Notes under the pieces: model-generated
Database searches by the model: none
What the model saw: the letters and a program-made list of their open reading frames with translations, nothing else
What the model was told of the DNA's origin: nothing
Part shown: piece after piece, positions 38,325 to 51,152 of the stretch
Layout: the number at the start of each line of letters is the position of its first letter
How positions within the stretch are numbered: position 1 is the first letter of the stretch
Program-made: the position numbers and the translations under genes
Assembly: GCA_013076295.1 (NCBI GenBank)
Contig: RQOL01000658.1
Location: 868,001-932,000 of the forward strand
Reading direction: 5' to 3'
DNA length: 64,000 nucleotides
DNA from: Sanderia malayensis
Taxonomy: Eukaryota > Cnidaria > Scyphozoa > Semaeostomeae > Pelagiidae

Positions 38325-41300
38325 TCATTGATTTAATTTCATAGTTCGCCTAGTTAAAATGCTGCAATACTTTTCTAAAAAGCGTTTCATATATCTAAAT
38401 GTTACTGGAAGATTATCAGGATACGAGTGAGAATAGGACTTCCTGCAAAATAAACAGAGAAAGATTATATCATGTCACAAAGGTTAGATAATTGTAACTC
38501 CTGAGCATAAAACACAACTTGAAGAAAAGCTACACTTGCACCCAGCCTACATCTCTCGAAACAATGTGATAAGACAATTTCAGAAACTCATTTAAAACAA
38601 TCCTTGATCGGTACAGAACTTCAAAATAGCGTTGAAAATCGGAAACATAGCGAAACATAATAACCACTAAAGCTTTTCGTCTGACACTCATCGGAGTGGT
38701 AAGTCAGAAAGAGAACGAAAATGAAAACCTAAACTCATTTAAAAAGTGCAATATGATTTAATAGAGAATAAAGAGGCAAGAAACTGCCTCTACAAAATGA
38801 TAATAATATAAACTAGTATCATGCTGTATTAGTAGAGGTTATAGAAAGGCTATTAATACCTTTGTCTTGGAAATAAGATGAAGGTAGGATAGGCATCCAC
38901 AATATAATGATATGGAAGATCGTTTTGTTCGGCATCTATCCTGTGAGGCAAAGAGAAAATGTTGAGCTTCAGACAGATCTAAATATAAGATTTCGATTTT
39001 CACCAAGGCAAATGGTAACTTAAAGAGTTCACAAATCTGCAGACATTGTCATAATCAAAATGGAAGCATATATGGGGCATATACAGAGCAATTTGAAAAT
39101 CAAAAGAAATTATGTGTTGATAAATAAACATGTGGAACTCGCATAGTATTGTCGTTGGAAGTGAACTTATAATTCTTGTCCGAAAAATATTTGTCAATAG
39201 CTCAGAGGTTTTAGCCATATAGAAGCGTCTGGTAATAGTGATCCTAATGAATACTAAACCTGTCAAATAAATAAATATGCTACACAAATCAAAACATAGA
39301 ATACACATTAATATACCTTGCAAATCTCAAAGTTTTGATGTTGGTATATACCAATGCTAACTGCAGTAGGACTTTGTATCCCTGCTTACAATAGCCGCAC
39401 CATGGAGCATAATACATTAGGAGCACATCCTGCAAGAATAAAAGCACACTAAAACATCCGTCTACTAGACTCATTACATTACGTCCCAGTGCCTCGCTCG
39501 CAACTCGCTCAACACAAGGCACAAGGCCAGCGAGCGAGCAAAACGAGTGAGGCACAGAGACGCAATGTAGTGAGTCTATCCGCCTATTACATGGAACACA
39601 AATAGCTGCATTGCATTCTAAATTGGAACGATTGAGCAAGGGCTCTTTGGCAATCTAATAGAGATACGTTACAAGGGATAGAGATAGGCTACAAGTATTT
39701 TCTCATCTCTTTGAACATGCCATCTATTCTCCACGTTGTAATTGACAATGCCAACGTGCATTTACAAATTAGTATAAATGCAGGACTAAATTACCTTGGA
39801 CTCGTCAAGTATGATGTCTTGGAACGATTGAGTTGTTACTTCATGTATGCACGACTTGTTACAGGTGTCAGTGCAAGTGTTTATCGTGTCGGCAGACTTC
39901 AATCTTTTTTCAAGTCGGCCATTTGTGAAATTTGAAACAAATTCAACTGTTCAAAAGCAAAATGAAAATGATAATCCAATGCACGACTTGACAATTTTAA
40001 ATATCTAAACATAGAGGTATACATTCAAATCCTTCAATTTTGAACTTTGAAGGAATAATAAATTAGCATGTTGCATCGATAGTATCGAGATGCTGACCAA
40101 TTGTTGCACCCAGGCCCGTCGAGAGCCAGCTCGAGCCCTGGGACTATAAACAAGGAAGGGGCTGTTTTATAATTGCTTTGCGTTAGCAAAACTTTTCGCG
40201 GACCCTTCTCGGGCCCTCTTTGAGACCCGGGCCCCGGGAGTTTACCTCGGCTACCCCTCCCCCCTCTCGACGGCACTGGTTGCATCGACACTTCACTGAA
40301 CTTGCTTTAAAAAACATGCTTTCTTACCAATTGTATCTGCAGTTACTGTCGTGTTTTCATCCAGAACATATGTTGCTTCATTCTGAACAGAAAATAAGAA
40401 AAATATATAAAGCATTATAAATTACACGGAGCATTATACAATGACAATAGAACCAGCATGGTGAGCTGGCTGCCGGGGGATCACATAGCGTCAAGTCCGT
40501 ACTTATATATCATGCTCGTCGTATGTTCACGGGCGTATGTCCTTAATTTATCGAATCTCTAATGTTGCCAGAAAATATTCAGCTACTGCATGTTACACAT
40601 GCGAACTACTTCTTCATACACCAATGTATATGTAATTGCTAAGACACGGTTGTGGTATATAACATGACCGGGTGACCTGGACACATGGTGCGTGCTTGAA
40701 CGACGCACTCCCATATATATATGCACATTTGCAGTCAGACGATACAATGGTCTTTAAAATGTAATATACAGCAGCATCATAAGTTTAAAATTAAGTGAAC
40801 TACGCCCGAAAAGTTTCCGCTCTGAGGAAATAAACTTAATGTCTTAGAGACTTTATGAAATAGACTTCCTGTGTTACAATGCCTCGCATTTTTCCGAAAA
40901 TAAAGCTCGATACAAGAAGGTAAGTACAAATTGAATTAAAACAATATAAAATAAAAAAACAAAGAGACTTGCCTTCAAATCTACCAATGCCATTAAAGTG
41001 GAATTTCTAGTAAACTTTCGATCGATACCCAAACTTTTAACCATGACATTATGAGTGTCAACATCCACGTAATAGTATTCAACAGTGCGGTTTGTTTTGC
41101 ATCGTAGACCAGGAAAATCACTGGAGGTAAAGTTTCTATGTTTTCTAAAGTTCTCTGCTAAGCCCTCCAGCTGAATGGATTGGTCTTCAAAACCAAACTG
41201 ACCAAACTCCGTGTTCTTCGCTTGTTCTGGCCTGTTGGCTTGTAGAATCTTCTTAATTGGATCTTCCAGCTCGCCTTGCTTCCTTTTACTCAAAAATTCT

Positions 41301-44265
41301 CTCAAATTTGGTTGCTTGACAGCATCATATACTTCTTGTTTAACCTGCAACAGTTTCTCCACGTGTAATGCATCATCTAAGACAACCAATTTAGAGTCTA
41401 ACTTCGACAGTTTATCCAAAGAATCCAAAATCATCTTCAAAGAACCTTGCGGCTTGTTCAAATTTACCAAATTGCTTATCTCATTATCCAGAAGTTGTTT
41501 TCTAGCTTGAAACTTTTTGTACAACTCTTCATATACGAATGAATTCTTGGCTTCCAAGTCAGCATGGGCATTTGAGCTGACTTTCTTGAAACAACAAACA
41601 CTCGCAACATCAGGATAGTAATACGTGTTGCGCTGCAAGCAACGACACCCATCAATTCTCGACAGCGCTATGATCCAGTTTTCACCAGTCTTCTTAGCTC
41701 TGTTAGCGTATGACTTTAACTGGCTATCGTGCATGCATACACTCTGCGTGCATGTCCGGAAAATACTACAGCCAACTCCGTGGAATTCCAGCTCAAAACA
41801 CACGCACACGTTACATGGATGTTTGCAATTGCGGCTGAGTTCATTTGGATGATCGCTGAGATCAGTTAAGTCATTGAGTTTCAGAGGAGGTTGCACTTTG
41901 ATAGTGGCTGGAAAATCGACGGGCGTGCAGTTATTGTACTGGGTAGCAACTGTGCGGTACTGAAATGAATTAGAACGTAAGGCTGTACAGATACGATGCA
42001 AAAGAGTGCAAAAACATGCATTGAAATACATGAAAAGCAGATAAAGCAAACAAAAAGGGAATGAAACACACGAGAAACTCAAAACATACACAAGAAGATT
42101 ATAAAATACAATAAAATGCATAAAAGGCCAACATGAAAAACAAAATAGCAACTTTGTCAACTATTAAATACCTGGCGTAGAAGTTGGTTTGAGTAACTTC
42201 TAAATTGTGGTCGGAAGGACAGGAATAGGAGGACAGATGGACCTCTTTTCAGCTCATGAATGTATTGATCTAAATATGTCATGTTCGGCGTTAGCTGCTT
42301 TACAACCTGCAATAAAAATGACCAGCTATTAGTTTGATGTGTACTTAAGCACTAAATAAAGCTCTAAAAATACAGTGCAAGTTCAACAGATCACTGCAGT
42401 GCAAGTTCAACAAATTTGTGGTTCAAAAGACGAAGAACCGATTGAGGAATAAAGGTGAAATTGAAAATAAAAGATATATATTTCAAGAAACTGTTATCAC
42501 AAGAGGAAAGGCTCACATCCACTTGATTCTTGATGATCCAATTCGCTATTGATTCAGCAGTGTAATTTGACTTATCTGGAAAGTACTTGAAGAAAAAAAG
42601 AAAATGCATAGATAATTGTGAAATAATGGTTGTACTTTTGACAATTTACGTTGGCCATAGGGTACATCACATAGGACTTAATCAAAACAAAATGTCTTCA
42701 GCTCACCATTTTATTTTTCAAAATCTGATGCAATATTATTTCACCATATTTTTTAAGTCCAGCTATCGCTGCCATTTTGCTATTTGTCACTACTCCATAC
42801 AGAGTATGAGAAACTGAAAATGATTGCAAAGTTTTTATTGATAGATGGATGTCTGATGGTTGATGAGAGAGATTTCTAATTTTATAGAATCTTTGTCAGT
42901 AATGTTTTTAGTATCACAAACCAACAAGAATGTAGCTAGCTACCTCTATTTACACTAGCAATGCACAGTTTCAAGAAGGTTGACAATTTTCGATTTTTTT
43001 CTGCATTAATGTTGAAATATCCAACAACGACAGCCTGTGCAAAAAACGTAAATAAAAATAACTTGTCAAATCTTTGGAAAGAGAATTTGATTTGCATATC
43101 AATTGCATTCTGTACCTGGTGAGAAGCGATGATTTCATTGAAATACTTTTCATTTCCAAGATAATGAAATGGCCGTGTAACAGCTTGTAAAAATTGAACC
43201 TGCAATTAAAAGCAAGAAAAAGAATAGGATGATTTACAAGTTGGATGTAAAAAACCAAATAAACCAACTAAAGATATTCCAACACTCACAATTCTCCAAG
43301 AATCTGGTGATTCTAGAAACTCTACTGGGGGATAATTTGTGTGATAAGCAAAAAACTTTGGAAATTCATTCAATGGGAAATTTTTCTTGCAGGTACCGAG
43401 CCAGCAATTGATTGCAATGAAAGAAATCTGGAATGAAATCATCCAAAATTATGCTTCACATAACCCATTGAATATTTGATTAATCAGTCAATAAATAATT
43501 ATTTGATGAATCATAATCATGATACAATAACCAAAGAATCGAGGTCATGAACAGTTTGAAAAAACAAAAGACTTGAGATAAATAAAAATGATCCACTGAA
43601 TCGGATTTGCACTTCACGCATACCTTATTTTTGAATTGTTTTGCAGCTGTGATTACCCTGGGAACCATTTTCCTTGACTGGGCACACCATGGTGCATAAA
43701 AGGTGACAAATCGGAGTTCACTTGAATGTAATGCATTCTGCAGAGCATCCAATGAACCATTACCAATATCTAGCACATAACTATTTATAGGAAAAATTCG
43801 AGCTGGTCTCCTTCGAAATGCAGCTGTTTCAAAGATGGAGCTGTCAAAAACAACACATTTGATTTTTCAATGTTAACAACTTGAAAAACACAAGGATTTC
43901 TGAAGGGACATTGGCATTGGGATCAGTCCACATCTGCAGTACTGTAGCCAAAAATAACCTGCTTTAACAAAAAATAGCAAAACAAAAGGCATGAACTTGC
44001 ATGCTTCAACAAAACATGCAAAACTTTTGCTAGCTGGGTTTTATGTAGCTTATTACTGTACTACTATAAGGACAGACTTTTGAGGTTTTCTGTTCCATGA
44101 TCCAAGAATCCAAAATTAATAATACATATATATTACATATATTACACATATTACTACACATAATACCTTTACATGTACATATTATACTTACATTTGAAAA
44201 GTTGACCAAAACAGAAGAAGTGTAGAAATTGCAAAAGCCAGACCAAAACCATAAGGATGTTTCAT
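38325..44265 (-). CDS. TXNDC11: Thioredoxin domain-containing protein 11 (ER membrane)
   Basis: TXNDC11 is an ER thioredoxin-fold protein linked to DUOX maturation and ER-associated degradation in mammals. Fourteen exons close in phase to 806 aa: 44265-44192, 43840-43624, 43427-43290, 43199-43116, 43034-42944, 42813-42707, 42585-42517, 42306-42172, 41959-40973, 40382-40328, 39946-39795, 39429-39317, 38940-38860, 38442-38325. The N-terminus (MKHPYGFGLAFAISTLLLFW) is a membrane anchor. The first thioredoxin site is APWCAQS (Cys77, CxxS) and the second APWCGYC (Cys714-Cys717). The central region keeps the cysteines and the FPGLRCKTNRT motif of the family. Human TXNDC11 (985 aa) has a long C-terminal coiled coil that is absent here, as the frame stops at TGA after MKRFLEKYCSILTRRTMKLN. 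The intron after 40973 begins with GC. Confidence 0.93.
38599..38680. mobile_element. Solo arm of a hairpin element (see 54492-54690)
   Basis: CTTGATCGGTACAGAACTTC through CTAAAGCTTTTCG matches the left arm of the 54492 element with few changes, but the second arm is missing. It lies in the last TXNDC11 intron. Confidence 0.65.
39463..39580. mobile_element. Small inverted-repeat element in a TXNDC11 intron
   Basis: AGACTCATTACATTACGTC...GTGCCTCGCTCG at the left is mirrored by CGAGTGAGGCACAGAGACGC...TAGTGAGTCT at the right, with a GAGCGAG-rich centre. It is about 115 bp, a fold-back element with no coding capacity. Confidence 0.65.
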
Positions 44266-44739
44266 AATGTTTACAAAAGCAACATGAAAAGCTTTGGGAA
44301 TCAATTTCAGCATACTCAACTCCATCCATCTTTATCCATACTTTCATTCATCAATTCACAAACAATTTTGTTTGTTGTCGTGTTTGAAGCTCATGGCATA
44401 GCCTCAGAGTTAACCCCCATTGCGAGACAAAATCAAAAGGACAAACAAATCTCGTGGCTTGATTGTTCCCCAGGCTGATGTTCGGTATCAACAATAAAAA
44501 GCAGGCGAACGAATCGTACCCGACCACTGTACCCGACCCAACCCGATCATAACAGCAACACGCCCGACTTTGTACAGCAAGTCTGCGTGCACTCCCTATG
44601 GACAATTTGTGTCCGTCCGATGTCCTCTCCAAAGGGATAACAGGAATGTGCGACCCGATCCGAAGTGCGACACATGGAGAAAATCACCTGGTTTTGATTG
44701 TTGATATGGTCAGTTAATTTCCCTCCAGCTGCAGAAAAA
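44266..44739. promoter_or_regulatory. Divergent promoter interval, TXNDC11 / MRPS7
   Basis: 474 bp separate the two start codons. It should contain both leaders and start sites. A short upstream ATG (MLLL then stop) lies just 5' of the TXNDC11 start. No TATA box or other strong motif was recognised. Confidence 0.45.
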
Positions 44740-46330
44740 ATGGCTGGTTTGCAAACTGCACGATACTTATTGCGAGGCCTGCTAGTTCAAAATACACAGA
44801 GATGCAGGTTATTTTATAACCCAATTACTTTCATACATATTTGCGTCTAAATATCGTAGTCAAATGCAATAAAATTTGAGCTTCTAGCGAGAATCAATCG
44901 AAATAGAATAAAGCTATCAGTTTAGGCCCATACAATACAATACTATATATGCATTATTGTATTGATTTCTGTAATATTACAAGTATATGTTAATTTACAT
45001 TCACAGATGTTTAAGCAACGTATCAGCAAAATTACAGGAGCCAGATACGGGTTCCAGGCCTGCACTACAAAGGAGTAAGAGAAAAGTGTATGTCATGTCA
45101 AAATGTCAACAAACTAATCAATGCCCCAAATTATCAACTTCAACTCTTCTTTTTGTCATAAAATTCCAAGGTTTGCTATGATTTTTATTTCCAGTGTTGT
45201 TGTAACAGAAGAGGAGGCGGCCAGGTTGCAAAAAGCAGCCGACAACCAACTTGCAAGGCAATCACTATTCGATGATGAACTTGTAAAGTAAGTTGCTTTA
45301 TTGTTTCTGTATTCTGACGCAATGGAAAGTGCAATACTGCTTGGATGATAGCGAATGTATTCTTTTCTTTTGGCAGCAAGTTTACAAATTGTATGATGTG
45401 GGATGGAAAGAAAACTGTGGCACGAGGAATAATGAAATCCGTAAGAAGATGATCATCTTATTACTATGATGTTTGCTAAACATGACATTTATGCTAAACT
45501 GTTTCTTTTGACTACGTATTACTAAAGTCATAAAAATGGTTTCAGTAAGGCATGAGTTAGATGATGATAAATGATGTCACTTTTTTTGTATGGCAGGCAT
45601 TCGAAAGAATCAAAGAAATACAAATCGCAAAGTAAGACTCGAAAATTGCAGCATTTCTTTTTTGTAAGCAATCACATTATATCATGGTAAGGTTGTTGAA
45701 TTTTGCAAGGGTCAAATCAACAGTGTGCATATTGAAAAATTAATGTAGTGCTTATTTTCAAACTAATTTGCTTATTTTATTTTAGAAAACAAAGTTCTTC
45801 AGAGCCAGAAAATATAGTCATCAATCCACTTGTCATATTCTACCAAGCCATTGAGAATTCTAAACCAATTATTGGTTGTCAGACAATGAAAAAAGGAGGA
45901 AAAAATTACTCGGTAATCAATGACGTTTATCTGTTTCACGGTAAAATGATCTTTCACAGTTAAATCAGATGTTACTGAAAAATTTCTCATTCTCTTAGGT
46001 TCCAACTCCATTAACAGAAAGCAGAAGACGTTTCATGGCAATGAAATGGTTGATAACGGCAGCACGTGATCAGAGTGGCCCAAGGGATGCCAGAATGCAT
46101 AATAAACTTGCAAAAGAATTAATAGATGCTTATAACAATGAGGTATGTGTCATAATATTTCACATGAATAACGAAACATCCTTTACTTATGTTTAAATTG
46201 TGATTATTACTGTCAGCTTATTATCGATGAAATTTTGTTTTGACATCAGGGAACTGTAATCAAAAGAAAAGTCGATTTGCACAAGGTGGCAGAAGCTAAC
46301 AGGGCATTTGCACATTTTCGATGGTGGTAG
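44740..46330 (+). CDS. MRPS7: Mitochondrial ribosomal protein uS7m
   Basis: uS7m is a head component of the mitochondrial small ribosomal subunit and binds 12S rRNA. Eight exons close in phase to 230 aa: 44740-44807, 45007-45087, 45195-45287, 45377-45440, 45597-45631, 45786-45912, 45999-46142, 46250-46330. The N-terminus MAGLQTARYLLRGLLVQNTQ is arginine-rich and lacks acidic residues, like a mitochondrial presequence. Family motifs are KFTNCMMWDGKKTVARGIM, NPLVIFYQAIENSKPIIG, the segment VPTPLTESRRRFMAMKWLIT and the C-terminal IKRKVDLHKVAEANRAFAHF ending RWW. The first donor (CAG|GTTATT) is weak but required by phase. AATAAA is at 46395. It is divergent from TXNDC11. Confidence 0.95.
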
Positions 46331-46797
46331 GATGTCTCTTCAACCGGCGTACAGTTCTCCAAAAACATAAAGCAGCTTTTATAATTGACTCATTAATAAA
46401 ATTTTGAGCTACAATATCATGACTGCAGTGAAATCTAAATATTCAAATTACAATTAGTACATTATGTTTAAAATATACCACTCATGTTGTTTTTGTAAAC
46501 CCAAATGTTGTGCAATACTGTTTATTTTTCAAATAAGATTGCAAACATGCTTGGCTTGAAGACTCGTATCTCCAAAAAACTTCCTAAATAAGGTAAATGA
46601 AACTCTGTCACTTTCCATTTGATGGCTTATGCTATGTGCCAATGAGTAATGCGTCCGCTCTTCTGCTCGGAACGAAACGAGAATGCCGGTCGCTTGTTCG
46701 GATTTTTGTGACCGGAAAGAAAATCGTCATGCGGACATTAAAATAAAGAGCCCTTCCCAGCATGCCTTGTGCTTTTGGATCTTCTCTCGTGGTAAAA

Positions 46798-47547
<750 letters not shown>

Positions 47548-48549
47548 TCATTGAGCCAAAAAAGTGAGTAAAAAAGCTCAATATTCTTGAAGGTCTTTCG
47601 ATTTCGAGCTTGAACTTATTCTCAAGTTATTCCTAACCAACCCTTGTTTTTGCTTTGTGCGAGAGCTCAGAACAAACATTTTAGTCTGGTGACACTTCAG
47701 CTTGACTTTTTTCTTATATTGTTATTAAATTTTAGAAAATCTGAGCCTTGTTATTCTTATAAACTATGTAATAATAACTTCAAACTTCAAAATAATAAAA
47801 AAGTTTATCCTTCTTACAGGTAGCCCTGGTATTTCAAGAAATGCAAAAAGATAATTTTTTGAATACAGGACATAAGATCAATAAATTCACAAGACTGTAG
47901 TTTATTTTAATTCCCTAAGATTCGTATTATTCATGTGTGTGTTTATCTGTACTTGAAAATTTGCAACAGAATTTGAGCTAATTGAAATATGCTTGCAGAA
48001 ATACTTATTGTGCCACAACAGCTTGCCATTTGGAAGACATTGCTTTCTTGCTTGTTGACTAAGTCAGTTGCGTGAAAATAGATTTTCATTGTTTCCAAGC
48101 TTTTGATCATAGTTAATTTGAATTCTATGCTATATGATGAAGATTCAATCCTTTCATTTATTGACCTGTCTACCTTACAAAGTCTGAGCTAAATTTATAA
48201 AACCATTGAAAGGTCATCTTGAACAAAGATGATGATGATTTTTTTCAAAACATGGGAGTGTATTTTTCTAAAAACAACTTAGCAGGGATGAATAGAAATT
48301 CTATTGACAATTTAACACAGCTGTTAATTCAATTTACATAAAACAATTTGTGAAACATTACAAGCAGATATCAGATCTATTGAGTAAAGGCTCAATAAAA
48401 TCTCACCCACCTTTTAGAAATCCCTTGTAACAGTTTGCTAACCAGTCATTGAACCTTAGGTGCTGGAACTTCCAGCAAATATACAATGGTTTTCAATTGT
48501 TGTTGAATAGATATTGTTCAAAGATTTGATCTAAAACTCTTTGTTGTGA
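47548..48549. other. Convergent intergenic region, NDUFAB1 / NUDCD3
   Basis: The 3' untranslated regions of two convergent genes should lie here. No gene or repeat was recognised beyond the possible NDUFAB1 3'UTR intron. Confidence 0.45.
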
Positions 48550-50811
48550 CTATCCATTGCCACTGGAAATGTTCACTCTTGATGGATCGAAAGGAGTTCC
48601 TTTGAATGGCGAACCTTCTGCATCCCAGGCTTGTTTGAGTAGGTCTTGTGTTTTCTAAAAGAAGAAGTTTATTGGAAAAATAAAGCAATGATTCCTTCAA
48701 GAATTACTCAGTCAATATGATTAGCATTATTATTATTATTACAAAGATTTAAAGATACATCATCTTAAGGATTAGCATTTAGATGTCCATCCCTTGAAAA
48801 AGATCCAATTTTGATCATGTCAACTGGAGAGTTACTGTCAGCGTTTCTTAATGCTGTGTAACCAATAAGTTGAGGCTCATCAGGAATTTGAGACAGAAAA
48901 CTGTCCAAGCCTTTCTTGAAAACATCCAGGGATACCCCACCTAGGTCTCTAAGGTATTTAGGTAGAGGGTTGAACAGTCTTGGACCCTGGATGCAAAAAC
49001 CTGCTTCATGTATGCATGTACGCATGAAGCAAGCTTCAGTATGCATGCCTGTTGAGCTAAACTGCAAAATACTTCATACTTGTTCTTCACTTGTTGGCTT
49101 TCCTTGCAATTTCTGATGATGGTCAAACATGACTTTTTGAAAATCTGCTTGTGTCTGTTCGTCAAACTCTGCTATATTCCTCGTGGTGTCCAATTTGGTT
49201 TTGTCAATCTCTGGCTCACCTTTCAGTAGCGCTGTCCAATATATATCCTTTGCTTTTTCTAAACTAATTTGTATCGACTTGCCATCCACTAGACTCCATA
49301 AAGATTCTTCGCATCGCACCCGATTTGTCAGCATTCCATCCAAAATAATTCTGTTTTCCAAGCCAGAATCTGGCAACAAAACAAAAAACTATTCAGCCAG
49401 TTAAACAAGAAAGTATATGAAATGTTAAGACGTAACACGAATGCCTAAGATTGCATAGGAATGCTGAAAATCTTGCACAAAAGACAAAGGTTTTTCCCAG
49501 AAGCATTGAATAACTAACTAACCTGGACAGCTAGGAATTATATTATACCATTTACCTGGAGGAGGGTCTCTCTTCAATAGGACCTTAATATGATCATATG
49601 TGATAACAACATCAAGGTCTTTTGACTTCTTCACAAAACTAGGTAGAAATATTTTAACATCAACATCTGTTGCAGTTTGAGACCAAGAGTATCTGTCAGT
49701 GACAGCGCCATTGTATGAATCAGGATCAGCTACACCTGGAGGTTTCTCAGCATTGCTAGAATCAAAAGAATTGATTATTAAATTCTTTGTATTTGAATGT
49801 ACACTTATTAAAGTGTTAATAAATTCTGAAGTGAAAGCAATTCGCAAGTAACAAAACATTACCTTGCATCCTTTCCCTCTGCCAAACTTGGTGAGGGTTC
49901 TGATATTGCTGGTTCTCTGACATTGCTGGCTGCCGGTTTATCACTCTTAACATCCTGATTTTGCTTTGACTCAACATTTTGATTTAAACTATTTTGAGGT
50001 TTCTCTGTTTCAATCTCCACTGTTTCAATTGCCTCGGGAACGACCACCTCTGACTTGTTAGTTTCCACCTAAAATTAAATAAATTTTCTCCTGAATACAA
50101 GCAAAGTCATATAAACAGTGTATATATGTCACCACTGTGGTACAATGATTATACATCGGCTTATAATTGTATTTCGGGGCTTATAGTTTACATACATGAA
50201 GTCCTTGTCATTAAGATGCGGGTTCAAAGGGGGAGTGTCCAAAGGGTGTGTCTAGTATGAAGTAGTGTTTCTCTATTCATGCTATTCATATACCTTTTCT
50301 GGAGAGGATATTTTCGCATGATGAGGCCGCTCCTTTGCTTGTCTCGAGTCGTTTTTCAATACCAAAGCCTGATATTTCTTGAAAATCTGCCAAATAAAGG
50401 AACTATTTAATAGTCTTCAAATGCAGTAATTTTTCAATTATCTACTCATCTTAGCTCTGTTTAATAAAACTCATGAATATATGACAGCCTATGACAAGTA
50501 AAATTATATAACATACGGCAGCCCAGTAAGCAAAGTCGTTTGTTATTAAAAGTACCCATGTCGACAACAGCAAAACAGGAACAGGACCATGTGCATGGCC
50601 TAAAAAGGCCTACCTTCATCACAACTTGCTCCGCGACTCCGGGCGGAAAACCCATTTTATCATCTCTATTATGCATAAGTTTGAAGAAATCTGTTCTCCT
50701 TGCAAGAAAGAAGAATATAGCATCTAGGAATGGCTCAATCTTTCCGAGATGCTGCAATATACCAAGAAAAGTATCATCAAATTTCATGAGGTCCATAGTG
50801 GATGCGTCCAT
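48550..50811 (-). CDS. NUDCD3: NudC domain-containing protein 3
   Basis: NUDCD3 is a NudC-family (p23/CS-fold) co-chaperone that stabilises dynein intermediate chain with Hsp90. Six exons close in phase to 363 aa (human 361): 50811-50614, 50386-50294, 50068-49863, 49755-49556, 49369-49080, 48654-48550. The N-terminal segment (FLGILQHLGKIEPFLDAIFF, RTDFFKL, DDKMGFPPG) matches the human N-terminal helices. A charged linker occupies about residues 95-170. The CS domain starts at PDSYNGAVTDRYSWSQTATD and includes CEESLWSLVDGKSIQISLEK. The C-terminus is DHHQKLQGKP...AWDAEGSPFKGTPFDPSRVN. Intron 5 holds a LINE fragment next to the exon 5 donor. Confidence 0.95.
48726..49067 (-). mobile_element. Non-LTR retrotransposon (LINE) 3' end fragment
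   Basis: A minus-strand open frame of 100 codons (49067-48765) reads GPRLFNPLPKYLRD, FKKGLDSFLSQIPDEP and GYTALRNADSNSPVDMI. This is the conserved tail of many cnidarian and other invertebrate non-LTR reverse-transcriptase ORFs. It is followed on the same strand by a (TAA)n microsatellite (48726-48741), as at LINE 3' ends. The catalytic reverse transcriptase and the endonuclease are missing, so the copy is a dead 5'-truncated insertion. It lies in NUDCD3 intron 5, sense to the gene. Confidence 0.8.
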
Positions 50812-51152
50812 GTTGTTGTGAAAAAATTCCAAACAGTACCGGACCGGATTTTTGACCACAGAGCGAAAGCCGGTTATTCGAAACCGAACAAGCTTCATTG
50901 ACAACCTTTCTTGAACAAACGTCTCTTCAAAGAAACATGTCTCTTCAAGTTTGCTCACCTCTGAACAGAAAATCTTGTTGAAATCCAGTGTAGCAAAAAC
51001 ACATCGAGAAACAACAATTATTTTTCCCAGTATCTTTGCAATTCAATATCACACATGCAGATCAATTTATCCAACTATCAATTCTGACAAATCAGATAAG
51101 TTTAGTTGAAAATAAAATCCCTAAAATTTTCAATAAGTAATCTAAGAGTATT

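Noticed and set aside
40874..42160. A single 428-codon minus-strand frame starting MTKLLFCFSC
   Set aside because: Only the part from 41959 to 40973 is the real TXNDC11 exon. The first about 65 codons are intron, shown by the acceptor at 41960 and by the phase match to the upstream exon.
46762..46797. Upstream in-frame ATG of NDUFAB1 as the start
   Set aside because: The 12 extra residues do not resemble a presequence better than MAAVRACSK, and the downstream ATG has the better context; not fully excluded.
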